Shown: in pieces, positions 45,717 to 57,379 of the stretch
Position numbering within the stretch: the stretch's first letter is position 1
Layout of the letters: the number at the start of each line of letters is the position of its first letter
The notes under the pieces: model-generated
What the model was told of the DNA's origin: nothing
The model's database searches: none
The model's input: the letters and a program-made list of their open reading frames with translations, nothing else
DNA from: Sorex araneus
Lineage: Eukaryota; Chordata; Mammalia; Eulipotyphla; Soricidae
Length of the DNA stretch: 64,000 nt
NCBI RefSeq assembly: GCF_027595985.1
Contig: NC_073302.1
Location: 12,755,811-12,819,810 of the forward strand
Reading direction: 5' to 3'
Position numbers and translations under genes: made by a program

Positions 45717-46255
45717 GCAGTAACTTCACCTGAAGAAGATATTTTATATATTCTCCTCTTACAAGAATTGCAATTTTGTAAGGGGAAATTAAAGCATATA
45801 TCAAAAAGTAATGTTTTCCAGGAATAAACACCTTGAAGCAAGGGTGGGGATAAAACATACCTTGACATGGAGCTGGGGTCCAAGCCAAACAGTGTGATTC
45901 TTGGTCAAAAAGGGAAGAATTATATAATTTATAATGATTTTTATAAGTTTTACATTTTATTAAAATGTTCTGTATCAAAAATGATGATCTTACAAAGTCA
46001 GGATAATATTTCTAAATATTAAATACTCAATATTCATGATTTTTAAAGGCAAAATATGAAAACAATATGTGTCATAAATATCTGGCTAACCTAGTATAAT
46101 CTCTTCCTTATTTTAAGAATCTCAATTTTAGCCTGCCATATTGCCACCATTCTTGGTCATGAAATTGGGTAGAGATAAGTTATGAGACTCCTGTAGGATC
46201 GAAATTACGTGATGCTTCTAGGAAGGAGAGTTGATTCATAGGAGAGGGTCCTTTT
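45717..46255. other. Copy 2 flank, no gene seen
   Basis: Unique sequence leading into the shared LTR. Around 46215-46260 it begins to match 22735-22780. Confidence 0.5.
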
Positions 46256-46520
46256 CTTATCCTTCTGTTTTGCAGCCCTAAACCAAAGTGACTTGGAACT
46301 TGGAGCTCCAGCAGTCATCTAAGAGGCAACAGTGAAATTGGAAGATTGATGCTACCATGGAGGAACAAAAAATAATAGTTCCTATCTCTGATGACCCGTG
46401 GAGATGCCATCCCAGATTTTTATTTCTTTCATGTGAAAAATAAACTTTGATCTCATTTCAGCAACACTTTGTCGATCATCTGTTACAAACAAGAAGACCT
46501 AGTTCTAAGTGTAAATCGTT
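46256..46520 (+). repeat. Ancient LTR, C5-flank copy 2
   Basis: Same element as 22780-23050, with the fuller consensus AGTGACTTGGAACTTGGAGC, AGCTCCAGCAGTCATC and AATAAACTTTGATCTC. The two copies are well diverged, so the duplication is not recent. Confidence 0.6.
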
Positions 46521-46970
46521 TTCCTTCCTCAACCTAGTTTCCCTTCACAATGTTCATCACGGATTGCTCTGTTCTCAACCCTAGACATGGGTACCTTGAG
46601 CCTCAGTCTGCTTCACTGCTACCCAACCCCAAGCTCAGTGTCTGCTGTATGTGAAGTGCCCATGAACATTTGTGAATTCATGATGACAGGACCATTTAAA
46701 CAGCATTTCCCTCATATCTTTGCCCTTCTCTCTGCTGTATATATTACCCCATATGCCAATTTTTTAATCTGATTAACTCATCCTTTTCCTCTATCCTTAG
46801 TGACAACTCAATCCTCTCCCACCTTGATCCATCACCTCATCCGCCCCTCACGACCCCTTATGCCTTTCCACAGTATGCCTAATTCCCAAGCCAAGGATGC
46901 CTGGGATATACTCCACCAGTTTCTCAAAGATCAAGAACCTGACCCTAAGAGGAGAATGAAACAGAAACTC
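46521..46970. repeat. Duplicated C5-flank segment, right part of copy 2
   Basis: Counterpart of 23051-23650: CCTAGTTTCCCTTCACAATG, CCCATATGCCAA, TGACAACTCAATCC, CTCCACCAGTTTCTCAAAG. Similarity fades after about 46960. Confidence 0.75.
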
Positions 46971-47420
46971 AGGTCTTTTTTCTCTGGCCACACTTGAAGC
47001 AGGGTCCCACATGGTACCTAAGGTGGGATTCTGCAGGTTCCAGGGGATTTTGAGAGGCAAGTTCATACTTAACACATGATATTGTGGCATTGTGACTCCA
47101 GAGATCTTCTAACTGTGACCAGCCTGGCATTGGTATGAGGGACCTCCCTCTGACATGGCAGTATTTGATCCCCCACCTTGCTCAAACACTTTGGGCTTCT
47201 GATCATGTCCCACCCAAGGACCCTGGACAGCAGCTTCTCACAGCAGGGAATCTGCTCAGCAATCAAAAAACCCACCAAAGAGAGGTGCCCACATCAAGCT
47301 TCTTTGTTTCCTCCCCACAAAGAGGATGAGGAAGAATTTAGTCCTGCATCCCCATTCAGATCTCAGCTATTGCCTCCAGAATTTGATTTTCATCTTTTTT
47401 CCTTTTAAACCTTTTCTTTG

Positions 47421-47585
47421 GTGGGGGCGGGGGGCAACACACCAGTGATGCTTAGGGCTTATCCCCAGCTCTGTGTCAAGGAACCACTCCTGGCAGGACT
47501 AGGGGCAGCGAATAGGGTGTCAGGAATTGAACCCAGGTTGGTGTTGTGCAAAGAAAACTATGTGCTGCATTATCTCTCCACTCCT
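47421..47585 (-). mobile_element. SOR-type SINE, short form
   Basis: GGGGGCAACACACCAGTGATG to GCATTATCTCTCCACTCC on the + strand. Confidence 0.82.
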
Positions 47586-47719
47586 GAGGTTTTGATTTTC
47601 TTGAGGGAAACAGGCATAGTTCCTAGGTGATTCTGTATCATCTCAAATCGATTGTTAGTAAGATTCTGAGTACGTGTGATGTGGAATTTGACATCCATTT
47701 CATCTTCCAAATAATAGCA

Positions 47720-47900
47720 ATGTCATCCCTTTGTTCATCAATTTACTTGAGCGGACACCAGTAACATCTCCATTGTGAGACTTGTTGTTACTGTTTTTGG
47801 CATAGCGAATATGCCATGGGTAGCTTGCCAGACTGAGGAATCAAATCTGGGTCGGCTACATGCAAGGCAAATGCTCTACCCTCTGTGCTGTCACTCCAGT
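47720..47900 (-). mobile_element. SOR-type SINE, long form with internal deletion
   Basis: Starts TGTCATCCCTTTGTTCATCA and contains CACCAGTAACATCTCCATTG; about 60 bases of the middle are missing. Head ends TGTGCTGTCACTCCAGTCC. Confidence 0.88.
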
Positions 47901-47903
47901 CCC

Positions 47904-47937
47904 TTCACTTCAGGAGCACATACACTAAAATTGGAAC
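47904..47937 (+). pseudogene. U6 snRNA 5' fragment
   Basis: The end of this stretch, GCACATACACTAAAATTGGAAC, follows TTCACTTCAGGA and matches nucleotides about 4-37 of U6 small nuclear RNA with three or four differences. It stops abruptly and directly abuts a SINE. A fragment, not a gene. Confidence 0.75.
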
Positions 47938-49280
47938 TTCCTAATAATATATGCAAAAATTCTAATTTTTTAACTTTTCTATGCATCATCTGGCAAATTT
48001 CATAGCACAGCTTGTTTCCCATTTTCCTTTTTCCAGGTTAAAAAATGCATTGAAATGGAATTCTGGTGGGTGGAAGAGAGCATGCCATTCATGTCTGAGA
48101 CCCCAAATCTGAGCTTCAGTATCTCTCTCACACACACAAACACACACTTGCACATTGTAGTATAATAAATATAACATTATGTTGACTTTTCAGTACACAC
48201 ATATATGCATGATGCGATGCAACAAACACCACCATTTATATCCCACATTTATACCCCACATTTCCTGTTATCTACAACAAAACTTTGTACCATTAAACAA
48301 GGAATCCCCATACATCTGCTTCTCTGTCAGAAATGGGCCTCTGTCTTGTTTCTAGGTCCTATCTGCTTCCCTATGTAGGGCTCCATGATATGACCTGATG
48401 TGGACCTGATGTGGCTCTGAGGAATGACCCCAGGATAGCCAACCATATGTGACTTCACTTTGTTAAACCCATGGTACTAGCCAACTCTTTGGCCTTTTCT
48501 TTCTTGGGAAACATCTATACTTGCTATACATAATAGTTCCACAAGTGCTCAAAACCCTCTACAGATTAGAACTTTCTCTGTCCTTGGGGGACTGCTCCTT
48601 TTAGGCCATAACTCCCATCCATTGATGAGTCTATTGAAGTCTCTGGATAGTTCTGTCCTCTGATCACCCTCTCCTTGTCTAGTGAGTCTAACCACTCCTT
48701 ATTCTCCTCCCATATTTTAGCCCCTACACCCTTTCCATTCTGATAGTCTCCCATCTTTCAATCTCTTTCATGACATCTCTAACTACCCAGTCCCAGGCCA
48801 GTAGTTCTCGGTTACTTTCATAGCCTCTGAGAAGTGTCTCATATTTCTGATATTGTCTACTTGCTCTGTAGGTCCCATGTCCATTGTTATTTGGGGAGAC
48901 TCCATGTGATGTTCTAAGACTCTTATTTGTGTAGTCCTAACCAGAGATATTCTAGAGCTGGATTTTTAGACAACTAATCTGTTCATTGGCACAGAACTCA
49001 GCTTTTAGAAGTCCTCATGCTTAATTTCAAGGTAAACTCTGTCTCAAAATAATTATTTTGCATATGAACTTTATAAGTGAAGTCTGATGGGACAATAGAG
49101 TATGTGAAGAAGAAGATTTACACTATTCCTGCTGCCCCACTTATACTGAGTGTTCACAATGAAATTCATCTGTGGACCCCAAAAGTGCAGACCTTCGATG
49201 AGAGTCACAGTGAGAACAAATTCAGTATACCTCAGCTACAGGCAAGCAGAGTTGCTGACACTTTCTGTTGCAAAGGAACG
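47938..49280. other. Intergenic sequence, no gene seen
   Basis: Mostly unique. A (CA)-rich run lies at 48130-48150. An open reading of about 70 codons at 49077-49290 (starting KSDGTIEYVKKKIYTIPAAP) resembles nothing I know and has no splice context, so it is not called a gene. Confidence 0.45.
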
Positions 49281-49304
49281 TTTGAAAAGATATCTGCTGT
49301 GTTT

Positions 49305-50659
49305 TTAGCTTCAATGTCATGGAGAGCTCTGCCTACATTTTTTTCTATGAAGCTTTTTGATTCACGTCTAATATTGAGGTATTTATTACACTTTGACCTG
49401 ACTTTTGTGCCTGGCATCAGACAGAGGTCAGAGTTCATTTTTTTGCAGGTAACTATCCAGTTTTCTGCACTTCAAAAGATACAGTGACAAAAATGCAGAA
49501 AGAGCCCACAGAATGGGAAAGAATATTTACCCAATACACATCTGATAAGGAATTAATATCAAGGATACACAAGACACTAGTAGAATTGTATGAGGAAAAA
49601 AAACTCCAACCCCATCGAAAAATGGGGAGAAGAAATGAGAAGTTACCTCAAAAAGAAATACAAATGGCCAAAAGGCACATGAAAAAATGCTCCACACCGC
49701 TAGTCATCAGGGAGATGCAAATCAAAACAACAATGAGATATCATCGCACACCACAGAGACTGGCACACATTTGAAAGAACAGAAGCAACCAGTGCTGGCG
49801 TGGATGTGTGGGAAAAGGGACGCTCTGTCACTGTTGGTGGGAATGCCAACTGGTCCAGCCTTTCTGGAAAACAATATGGACAGGCCTTCAAAATCTAGAA
49901 ATTGAACTTCCATATGACCCCGCAATACCACTTCTGGGAATATATCCCTAGGATGCAAAAAAGCACAGTTGAAATGACATCTGTACCTATATATTCATTG
50001 CAGCACTGTTCACAATAGCCAAAATTTGGAAACAACCCAAGTGCCCTAAAACAGATGACTGGTTAAAGAAACTTTGGAAATCTACACAATGGAATACTAT
50101 GCAGCTGTTAGGAGAGATTAAGTCATGAAATTTGCTTATAAATGGATAGACATGGAGAGTATCATATAAGTGAAATGAGTCAGAAAAAGACAGACATAGA
50201 GGGACTGCAGTCATTTGTGGAATATGAAATAACATCACATGAAGCTGGCACCCAAGTACAGTAGATACAACGGCCAGGGGGATTTCCCCATAGCTGGAAG
50301 ACTGCTTCATGAATGGAGGGGATAAGGCAGATGGAATAGAGAAGTGATCACTAAGAAAATGATGGCTGGAGGAACCAGTTGGGATGGGAGATGCATGCTG
50401 AAAGTAGATAATGGACCAAACATGATGACCTCTCAGTGTCTGTGTTGCAAGCTATAATGCCCAAAAGTAGAGAGAGAGTATGGGGAATATTGTTGGCCAT
50501 AGAGGCAGGGGGAGGGTGGGAAAGGGGGGTTTTACCTGGGATATTGGGGGTGGGGAATGTGCACTGGTGGAGGGATGTGTATTTGATCATTGTGAGACTG
50601 TAACCCAAACATGAAAGCTTGTACCTATCTCATAGTGATTCAATAACATTTTAAAAAAA
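49305..50659 (+). mobile_element. LINE-1 3' end with inverted 5' segment (twin priming)
   Basis: A perfect 21-base target duplication starting GAAAAGATATCTGCTGTG lies at 49284-49304 and 50660-50680. The first 165 bases or so (49305-49470) are ORF2 sequence in reverse (minus strand: PGTKVRSKCNKYLNIRRE). From about 49475 the element runs forward: EPTEWERIFTQYTSDKELIS, the ORF2 end and the 3' UTR (50290-50659). This is the classic layout of twin-primed LINE-1 integration. Confidence 0.95.
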
Positions 50660-50895
50660 GAAAAGATATCTGCTGTGTTTAGAACATGCGCATGACTGAG
50701 AAACCTTTTCACTTTTTTTCCTTGCTCCCATCACTTCTCTGAATTAGTCACCCACTTACACAAAATATGTTGTGCTAGACGTAAACTGAGGGAGAAGACA
50801 GTTTTTTCGTCTTTTAGGCTTTTCTAATTTATTATAGGTAAATATAATGAGTATTGGAAGAATACACATGTACCAAGAAGTTTAATAAAACAGTT

Positions 50896-51062
50896 GCATG
50901 AGGGATAGAGCATTAGTACAGGAGGTAGGGCAACTGCCTTGTATGTAGCTAAACCAGGTTCAATTCCGGATACCATATATGGTCTCCTGAGCACCACGAG
51001 GAGTGATGAGTCATCCGTGAGCACAGAGTCATGAGTAGACTCTGAGATTCTCCAAGTAAAAA
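50896..51062 (+). mobile_element. SOR-type SINE, short form
   Basis: AGAGCATTAGTACAGGAGGT head, GGTTCAATTCC B box; a GAGTGATGAGTCATCC internal change. Confidence 0.85.
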
Positions 51063-51142
51063 CCCTAAAATCTAAAATGTCGCTATTTGAGGGTGGTTTG
51101 GTAATACACAGTAAGACCCTAAAGACTTCACCAAAAAGCTCT

Positions 51143-51225
51143 TTTGTAGGGGCCCACCTGGTGGTGCTCAAGGCTTACTCCTGCCTCTGCATTAGTGAAT
51201 CACACCTGGCTACTACTAAAAATCT
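51143..51225 (-). mobile_element. SOR-type SINE fragment
   Basis: CTGGTGGTGCTCAAGGCTTA and TGAATCACACCTGGC; partial minus-strand copy. Confidence 0.6.
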
Positions 51226-51292
51226 ATTTTTAAATAACCATAAAAATAAAGTATTAGGTTATAAAAGAGATATAAAAATCCACTTTAGTTGA

Positions 51293-51460
51293 AGGGCTGG
51301 AGCATTAGTACAGCAGTTAAGGCAGTTGCCTTGCAAGTGGACGTCCCTGGTTTGATCCCCAGCATCTGTGAGGATCTCTAAACCTGCCAGGAGTGATCTC
51401 TGCATGCAGAGCAGGTATAAGCCTTGAGCACTGCCAGGTGTGGTCCAAAATATGCCCTCC
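51293..51460 (+). mobile_element. SOR-type SINE, short form
   Basis: GGGCTGGAGCATTAGTACAG head, GGTTTGATCCCC B box, GCACTGCCAGGTGTGG end. Confidence 0.9.
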
Positions 51461-51879
51461 CCCCATCTATTGCATTTATATATGTAAACAGTAACTAGAA
51501 AAAGAAATAGAAATTCAACTTTATTTCAAATCACAATCCCGAAATCCCGAAATCCCGTTATTCACTGATTTCTCGGGTGGGCTCAGTAACATCTCATTTC
51601 GTCCTTTCCCTGAGATCTTAGAAATCCATCTTGACTCGGCCCTCCTAATGGTGTTGCACTGGGGGCTCTTCAGGGTCAGGGGAATGAGATCCAGCGTGTT
51701 ACTGGATTTTTCATATGAATACACCATGGGAAGCTTGCAAGGCTGTCCCATGTGGGCAGGAAACTCTCAGAAGATTGCCAGTTTCTCCCAGAGGGAGAAG
51801 AAGGCTAAAGATATCGTGCTTCTAAGAGCTTGCTTTTAAGTCTCTCTCTGGATGTTGGCCGTTGATGGGATTACACACA

Positions 51880-52070
51880 CCTGGGTTCCTCTGCTGGTAC
51901 CTTCATGCATGAGGCCTGTCTGAATGTGTGGAGAGGGGCCTCCAGCATGGCTGTAGCTAGGTTCCGGTAGTCTTCGGCCACTGAGTTCTGCTCGGGGTGG
52001 GGAGGGAAGCTGGAGCCCATCCCCTCCAGGGGCCCCTGAGAAGACAGCCAGGCGTGCGGGCAAGAGACCC
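51880..52070 (+). repeat. Interspersed repeat R1, partial copy 3
   Basis: CCAGCATGGCTGTAGCTAGG, GGGGTGGGGAGGGAAG and GAGAAGACAGCCAGGCGTG parallel 15505-15625. The sequence 51690-51790 resembles a fragment of the long SINE. Confidence 0.55.
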
Positions 52071-52084
52071 TCAAATAGCATTAA

Positions 52085-52960
52085 AAAATCTTAAGGACTT
52101 AGGAATCAACATTAAAAGGGGCGTGAAAGACTTCTACATAGAAAACTAGACGTCACTAATGAAAACAAATAAAAGCTAACACTGGAAAATTAAAAATTCA
52201 TGTTCAGGAATTTGAAAAACTAATATTGTCAAAATATCCTATTCAAGCATTATTAAAATATTGATGACATTTTCAATATTTGGATGCAGAGCAAATGTAA
52301 CTCAGCTTAGTACAAAATTATGGGCCTCTCTATCTATCCAATGAAATTTTTTTAAAAAGGAGATGAGAGGTATTATCTATCCTGACATAAAATTATGAAG
52401 CTATGGTAACCAAGACTGTGTGGACCTAGAATAAAGACAGACTCTCAGACCAAGGAAATAGGATTGAGAGTCCAGAGACAGACTCACGTTTGCAGACAGC
52501 TAATCTTTGGTGAAGGAGCTAGGTATATGAAGTGGAGCAAGAAAAAGCTTTTCAACAAATGGTGGGGAAAGACTGGTCAGTTACATGCAAGAAAATGAAC
52601 TCAGACCCCTATCTCACAGCATACACAAAAATCTATTTAAATGGATGAAATGTCTTGTTATCAGACCTGAACCCACAACCTGAATTCAGGAAAACATAAG
52701 TAAGACTCTTCATGACATTGAACCTGGAGGCATTTACAATACTTAGCGTCATTGACCAGGCAAAACAAGGTAAAAAATAAAAATAAATAAATAAATAGGA
52801 TGACATCAAATTAATAAGCATCTCAATAACTGTACAGACTGATCCTGTGTATTTGCTCACTATTCATCTAACAATGGGTAAAAATTAAGTATACATAAAG
52901 CACCTGTAAAATTTAAAAATATAAAAAACAGAAGAGAAAAATGTAGAAGAGGGGTTAAAC
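52085..52960 (+). mobile_element. Old LINE-1 ORF2 fragment
   Basis: Forward ORF2 remnants: AAGGACTTAGGAATCAACAT, 'tggagcaagaaaaagcttttcaacaaatgg'-type WSKKKLFNKW sequence, and ACTCTTCATGACATTGAACC. Many stops. Ends in an A-rich region with (AAAT)n at 52785-52800. Confidence 0.8.
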
Positions 52961-55215
52961 AGACACCACTCAAAGTAGAGGTTACATACCAAGATAAAAA
53001 ATCCAAGAAAATTCCCACCATCCTTTCCTCTATATCTTTTTTATTTTTCTATTCTTTTTATATCTCTCTCCCTTTCTTGTTAAAGATCTGCTAGATACCA
53101 CCCTCCAATAAATTCTTCTACCACCTATCCCATGTAAACAGAGCTTTTGAATCTTCAGTCTCTTTTGTCTTCTCCTCCAGTATAAAATCAGTCATGCAAA
53201 AGATAATAATTTTGAATTTAGTATATAATAATCAAATTGTTCTTCTTGGGTACAAGGATAGCAGACTGTATTAGAATAAAATACAGTGTTGTTGAAACAA
53301 GTCAGCTTAAACAACTTCACTTAAGCATGTGCCTGACCTGAGATTAAATTCTCACACAACATGGATCTGTGAGCCTTCGGGGGCATAGCACAGGACACGC
53401 CTAAGAAACCACTGTGTGAATCTCATGTTCCCCAAGCAGTGCTGGGGTGACTCAGGTTATCCCCATCACCACAGAGGCCTGCACAGCACCAGATCCTTAT
53501 TCGCTAGCATTGAACCTTCTAGCTCTGGTTCATGGAACCTTTCAGCTCACTAGGTGTGAGAATCACTAGGAGTTGTCTCAGTGCACAGTGAGCCTTGCTT
53601 GAGAGTTATCTCTCCACTAAAAGATGAGAGCACTTGAACAGTTATATCCTCCCATTTGTGAAAAGATATAGTGGCAGGGAAGCCATAATATTTCAGTGTT
53701 GGAAAATGTGGGATGTTTGTGGCCTAATAAAAAGATACCATTACTGGCAATAATATGCATTAACTCAAAGCTTTTGGGTCTCTGAATTTTTTTTCCTTTG
53801 GTGATATCTTTTGATGTCAAAGTGAGATTATGCATAGCATTGAGTACAAACCAGAGATCTGTGTCCTCTAATGGTCAAAACTGGATCCTATGTGATCATA
53901 TGCTCCGCGTGGTAATTCCTTCTTCTTCAGAGCCCTTCAATGATTGAGACAATCAGCACAAAATTAAAATTCAGTCAGTCAGTCTCATCAGAGGTGATCT
54001 GATCCTGACACTCTTGGTCTGAGAATATTCTGCACTCAATTTATGGCAGATTTATGTCACCTGCTGCAAACGAAAGATTCTTTTACATTAAATCATCCTT
54101 TACAATCTACTGTTGCTTCATAATTTTCTTATCTATGATTTTGTTTGACATGGCTCAAAACTCATACATTGGTTAAATATAAGCCCATTAGTTTCAGTTC
54201 AGAATACTGTCTGAAATAGTAATCTAACCATTAGTCATCCAAAACAGATAACTTATGGTTCAGAATAAATCTATGCATGTCATTGATTTTAGACTTAAGG
54301 AAACCTAAGGCAGCAATAGCTTCAGCTCTTGTGCCCACGTTCTGAACACTGATGCGTTATTGTTGGTCCTAGAGTTCCTGGTTACACCTCAGCATTTGGA
54401 AGACTGCCTTGCGATTTCAGGTGTGTTTCAAGTGGATCTGATAAAGGCCTGGTGGATCCAAATTTAAACCCCACCTATATCAGGGAAGCTTCAGAGACTC
54501 ACCACAGGCGGTCCTGGTTGACAATCTCCTCCCTTGATTATTACATGTAATAGTATCCAAGAGACAAAACCTAAGACAGCCTCTTACAAGCAGTTTAAGT
54601 GACATGTCTCTCAAGCGAGATTTGGAAGCAGTGTAGAGAGCAAACAGGGCAGAAAGGAAGGTAAAAACAAACAAACAACTCAGGTGCCCCTGTTGAGGGG
54701 GCTCAATAGATTGAATGATGGCGCAAGGTTGTTCCACCTTGAGATTTGTAACCTAACTGGTATGTCTCCCAGAGTAGGTTAACTGTTCACTGAGGCCAAA
54801 TTATAGTGTGAGGACAAGACTTCCCAGGCTTCTCTGGGCTATCTCCAGCAGCCAAGATGACTTAATGAGAAAAACAAAGCAATAAGGAAACTAGCCATCA
54901 GCCCCTACATCTGTAGGATCGATGCACTGGAACCAGTAAAGGCAATGGTTCGGGGCATTCACTTCATAGTCCACTCCCAGAAATTGTGGAAGCTAAGACA
55001 GCCTTTAAGAACTTTGTGCCTGTGTCCAGTTTTGAAACATTTTCTAAGAGACTTTTATTTGGGTGTCATTTCTGTTTGATTCATCATAGTCAAACACATT
55101 CATCACAAACAAACAGATGAGCAAACAGCACTCGCTTCAGATTCCAAAATTGCTGATAGACACTAAGAGGTTATCCCGTAAACAATTGGGTTTCTTACTT
55201 AAGTTTACAAACTCT
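52961..55215. other. Region upstream of C5 copy 3, no gene seen
   Basis: Two kilobases with no exon-like match to C5 3' exons and no repeat that I can name with confidence. Late C5 exons of copy 2 (thioester GCGEQ-like region, C345C) were looked for and not found. Confidence 0.45.
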
Positions 55216-55220
55216 CAGAC

Positions 55221-55233
55221 ATTAATTATTAAC
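55221..55233 (+). promoter_or_regulatory. HNF1-like site upstream of C5 copy 3
   Basis: ATTAATTATTAAC matches the near-palindromic HNF1 consensus GTTAATNATTAAC at 12 of 13 positions. It lies 84-96 bases upstream of the C5 copy 3 start codon. C5 is mainly a liver-secreted protein and HNF1 drives many hepatocyte genes, so the placement is sensible. AT-rich DNA can produce such matches by chance. Confidence 0.5.
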
Positions 55234-55243
55234 CTGAACACTC

Positions 55244-55255
55244 ATTTAAATAAAA
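55244..55255 (+). promoter_or_regulatory. TATA-like element of C5 copy 3
   Basis: ATTTAAATAAAA lies 62-73 bases before the ATG and just downstream of the HNF1-like site. If used, transcription would start near 55275-55285 and leave a 5' untranslated region of 30-40 bases. Inferred from position and base composition only. Confidence 0.35.
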
Positions 55256-55316
55256 CGTTTAAGTAGAGCTCACAAAAAGAGACACCTTACAAGCACAATT
55301 TGATACTATTCCAGCC

Positions 55317-55381
55317 ATGGATATCTTAAGCATAATATGTATATTTTTCTACTTGGGAAGAAGTTGGGGACAGGAGCAAAC
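55317..55381 (+). CDS. C5: Complement C5 (copy 3), exon 1: start codon and signal peptide
   Basis: C5 is the secreted complement protein whose cleavage yields C5a and starts membrane-attack complex assembly. The exon begins at an ATG in a good context (GCCATGG) and encodes MDILSIICIFFYLGRSWG, a hydrophobic signal peptide the same length as the human one (18 residues), followed by the mature N-terminus QEQT shared with human C5. It ends after two bases of the Thr codon with donor GTAAGT. No other start fits. Three further exons in phase follow. Confidence 0.93.
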
Positions 55382-55649
55382 GTAAGTGAAGGATTCCATA
55401 TTTCATTTGCAAATGTTTGTGTAGTAGTTACAGAGGAAGCCAAATTTAGTTCGTGCCCTAAAATGTTAACTTCCTACTTCTAAAAATTAACCTCCTAACA
55501 TCCTACTTATGAAAATGTCCACTTGTATATATTGATCAATGCTGTTACTGGCCTGGCATGATTTGTGTCCTAATATTCAGGTATCCAGGTATTCTAGAGG
55601 TATAACTTGCTGATTAGTATTTTGATTTTAAATGTTTCATGGAGATGGG

Positions 55650-55890
55650 AAGGAGTGGCCTGTTCCCGGTCCCTTGAGACCTGAAGTTAGCAGTCACTGG
55701 TCCCATGTACCGGGATTTTTTCATTGGGTTCTGGAAGTTTGTGGCTGCCGGGACTCAAAGGGGACAGGTGGAGGGCCAATGCCTGCTCCCATCTGAGGCA
55801 CCCAGGTGAAATCGTCCTGGTGCAAGGTCCAGAGGCATTTCTGTGTCATTATGAACTCATGCTCATGAGCCGCCCAGATCATAATCCCTA
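55650..55890 (+). repeat. Interspersed repeat R1, partial copy 4, in C5 intron 1
   Basis: GGTTCTGGAAGTTTGTGGCTGC and GGCACCCAGGTGAAATCGTCC correspond to the GC-rich half of copy 15185-15850. Confidence 0.5.
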
Positions 55891-56144
55891 TCTGCAGCAT
55901 CTTTAGGGGACTCTATTAAACATTCCCCTGGAGATAGGGAGCCAAATGCCTTTTATCTGCTTCTATATAAAAGCATCTTAGGATGCTCTCTGGAGTCTCC
56001 TAGTTTTAACATAGAAAAGTTACATTTTGAGAAATAAAATATGTACTGCTAAGTACATGAACCATTGATTAAGTGTCTTGCTTCTCTTAGGTAAAAAAAT
56101 AAATATTGTTTTTTATTAAAAGAATATCTCTATATATGCGAACC

Positions 56145-56440
56145 GAAGGTAGACTATAGATCAAACACAATGGCACTCAATGCCTCCAGTGCAAACTACA
56201 ACACCCAAAAGGAAAGAGAGAACAGAAGGGAATTCCCTGCCACAGAGGCAGAGTGGGGTGGGGGATAAGGAGTGGGGGTGGTGGGAGGGATACTGGAATC
56301 ATTGGTGGTGGAGAATGGGCACTGATAGAGGGATAAGTACTCGATCATTGTATGACTGAAATGCAAGCATGAAAGTTTGCAAATCTGTAACTGTACGCCA
56401 CGGTAATTCACTAGTAAAAAATTTAAAAATATTAAGAAAA
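56145..56440 (+). mobile_element. LINE-1 3' UTR fragment in C5 intron 1
   Basis: About 295 bases: GGGAGGGATACTGGAATCAT, GGTGGTGGAGAATGGGCACT, ending GTAATTCACTAGTAAAAAAT. Ends 55 bases before exon 2. Confidence 0.85.
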
Positions 56441-56495
56441 AGAAAGGAAGTTTGGAGACTTAAAAAAAATGTCTATAATTTTGCTCTTTCAACAG

Positions 56496-56688
56496 GTATG
56501 TTGTCTTCGCACCTAAAGCTTTCTGTGTTGGTGCCTCTGAGAAAGTAGTGATTCAAGCTCATGGATATACAGAACCGTTTTCTGTGTCTGTTGCTATTAA
56601 AAGTTATCCTGACAAAAATTTCATATATTCCCTTGGGCAAGTTAATTTATCTCCAGAAAATAAATTCCAAGACTCTGCAAGCTTAATC
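56496..56688 (+). CDS. C5: Complement C5 (copy 3), exon 2: MG1 domain
   Basis: Acceptor TTTCAACAG; the first base completes Thr22. The 64 codons start [20 protein letters not shown], corresponding to [20 protein letters not shown] in human, and include [20 protein letters not shown]. This is the first macroglobulin domain of the beta chain. Residue 32 is Cys (Arg in human C5). The exon ends in phase 0 at SASLI with donor GTATGT. No stops or gaps relative to human. Confidence 0.93.
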
Positions 56689-57379
56689 GTATGTATATTT
56701 TCTCATCATGTCTAATTTCTCCTTGTAAAGCACATGCATCACTAATGCACTCATCTGTTGTACATATAGATAAAGATATGATACACAGTACAAAAGTGTG
56801 TGCAATCGTTGATGAGTTGAAAAATCCCATGTTTGTATATTCAGGTCAGAATAAAATGTTAGGAAACTTGCTTTTGATTTGTGGTTAATGTGAATATACA
56901 CAAGTCAGAATGTGTCAGATAAAAATTATTGATGAGAAAAGATTTGGCGACTTGAAAACAAAACCAGTTTTGAAACTGTCTCAAAGTTACATGATGAATT
57001 TTAGGGAAAGATTATTTATATAATGAAATTTTAACTAATATTAGAAGGAAAATACATCTGGAGAGAGATATATATTGGTGTATCACTTGTTCCAAAATAT
57101 TTATAGAATGGAGAACATTCCATTCTGAACATATGTTTTACTAAATTATGCTTATATTTTAGAAAATATACCTGATTCTCAAAAATAATTATTTTGCTAA
57201 AATATATATCAAAGCAAGTGAACTTTTTCTCAGACAAATATGTGAACCATATGTTCAAGGAATACGAAAAAATATCCATGAACCTAGTAGTACAGTTTTC
57301 TGACCTTATCAATATGTCTGAAAAGGGCCACATATATTATATTTCTACAATTAATATTAAAATATTGATATTTTAACAG

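Noticed and set aside
49077..49290. Open reading starting KSDGTIEYVKKKIYTIPAAP
   Set aside because: No recognised homology, no splice context, no promoter; length is compatible with chance.
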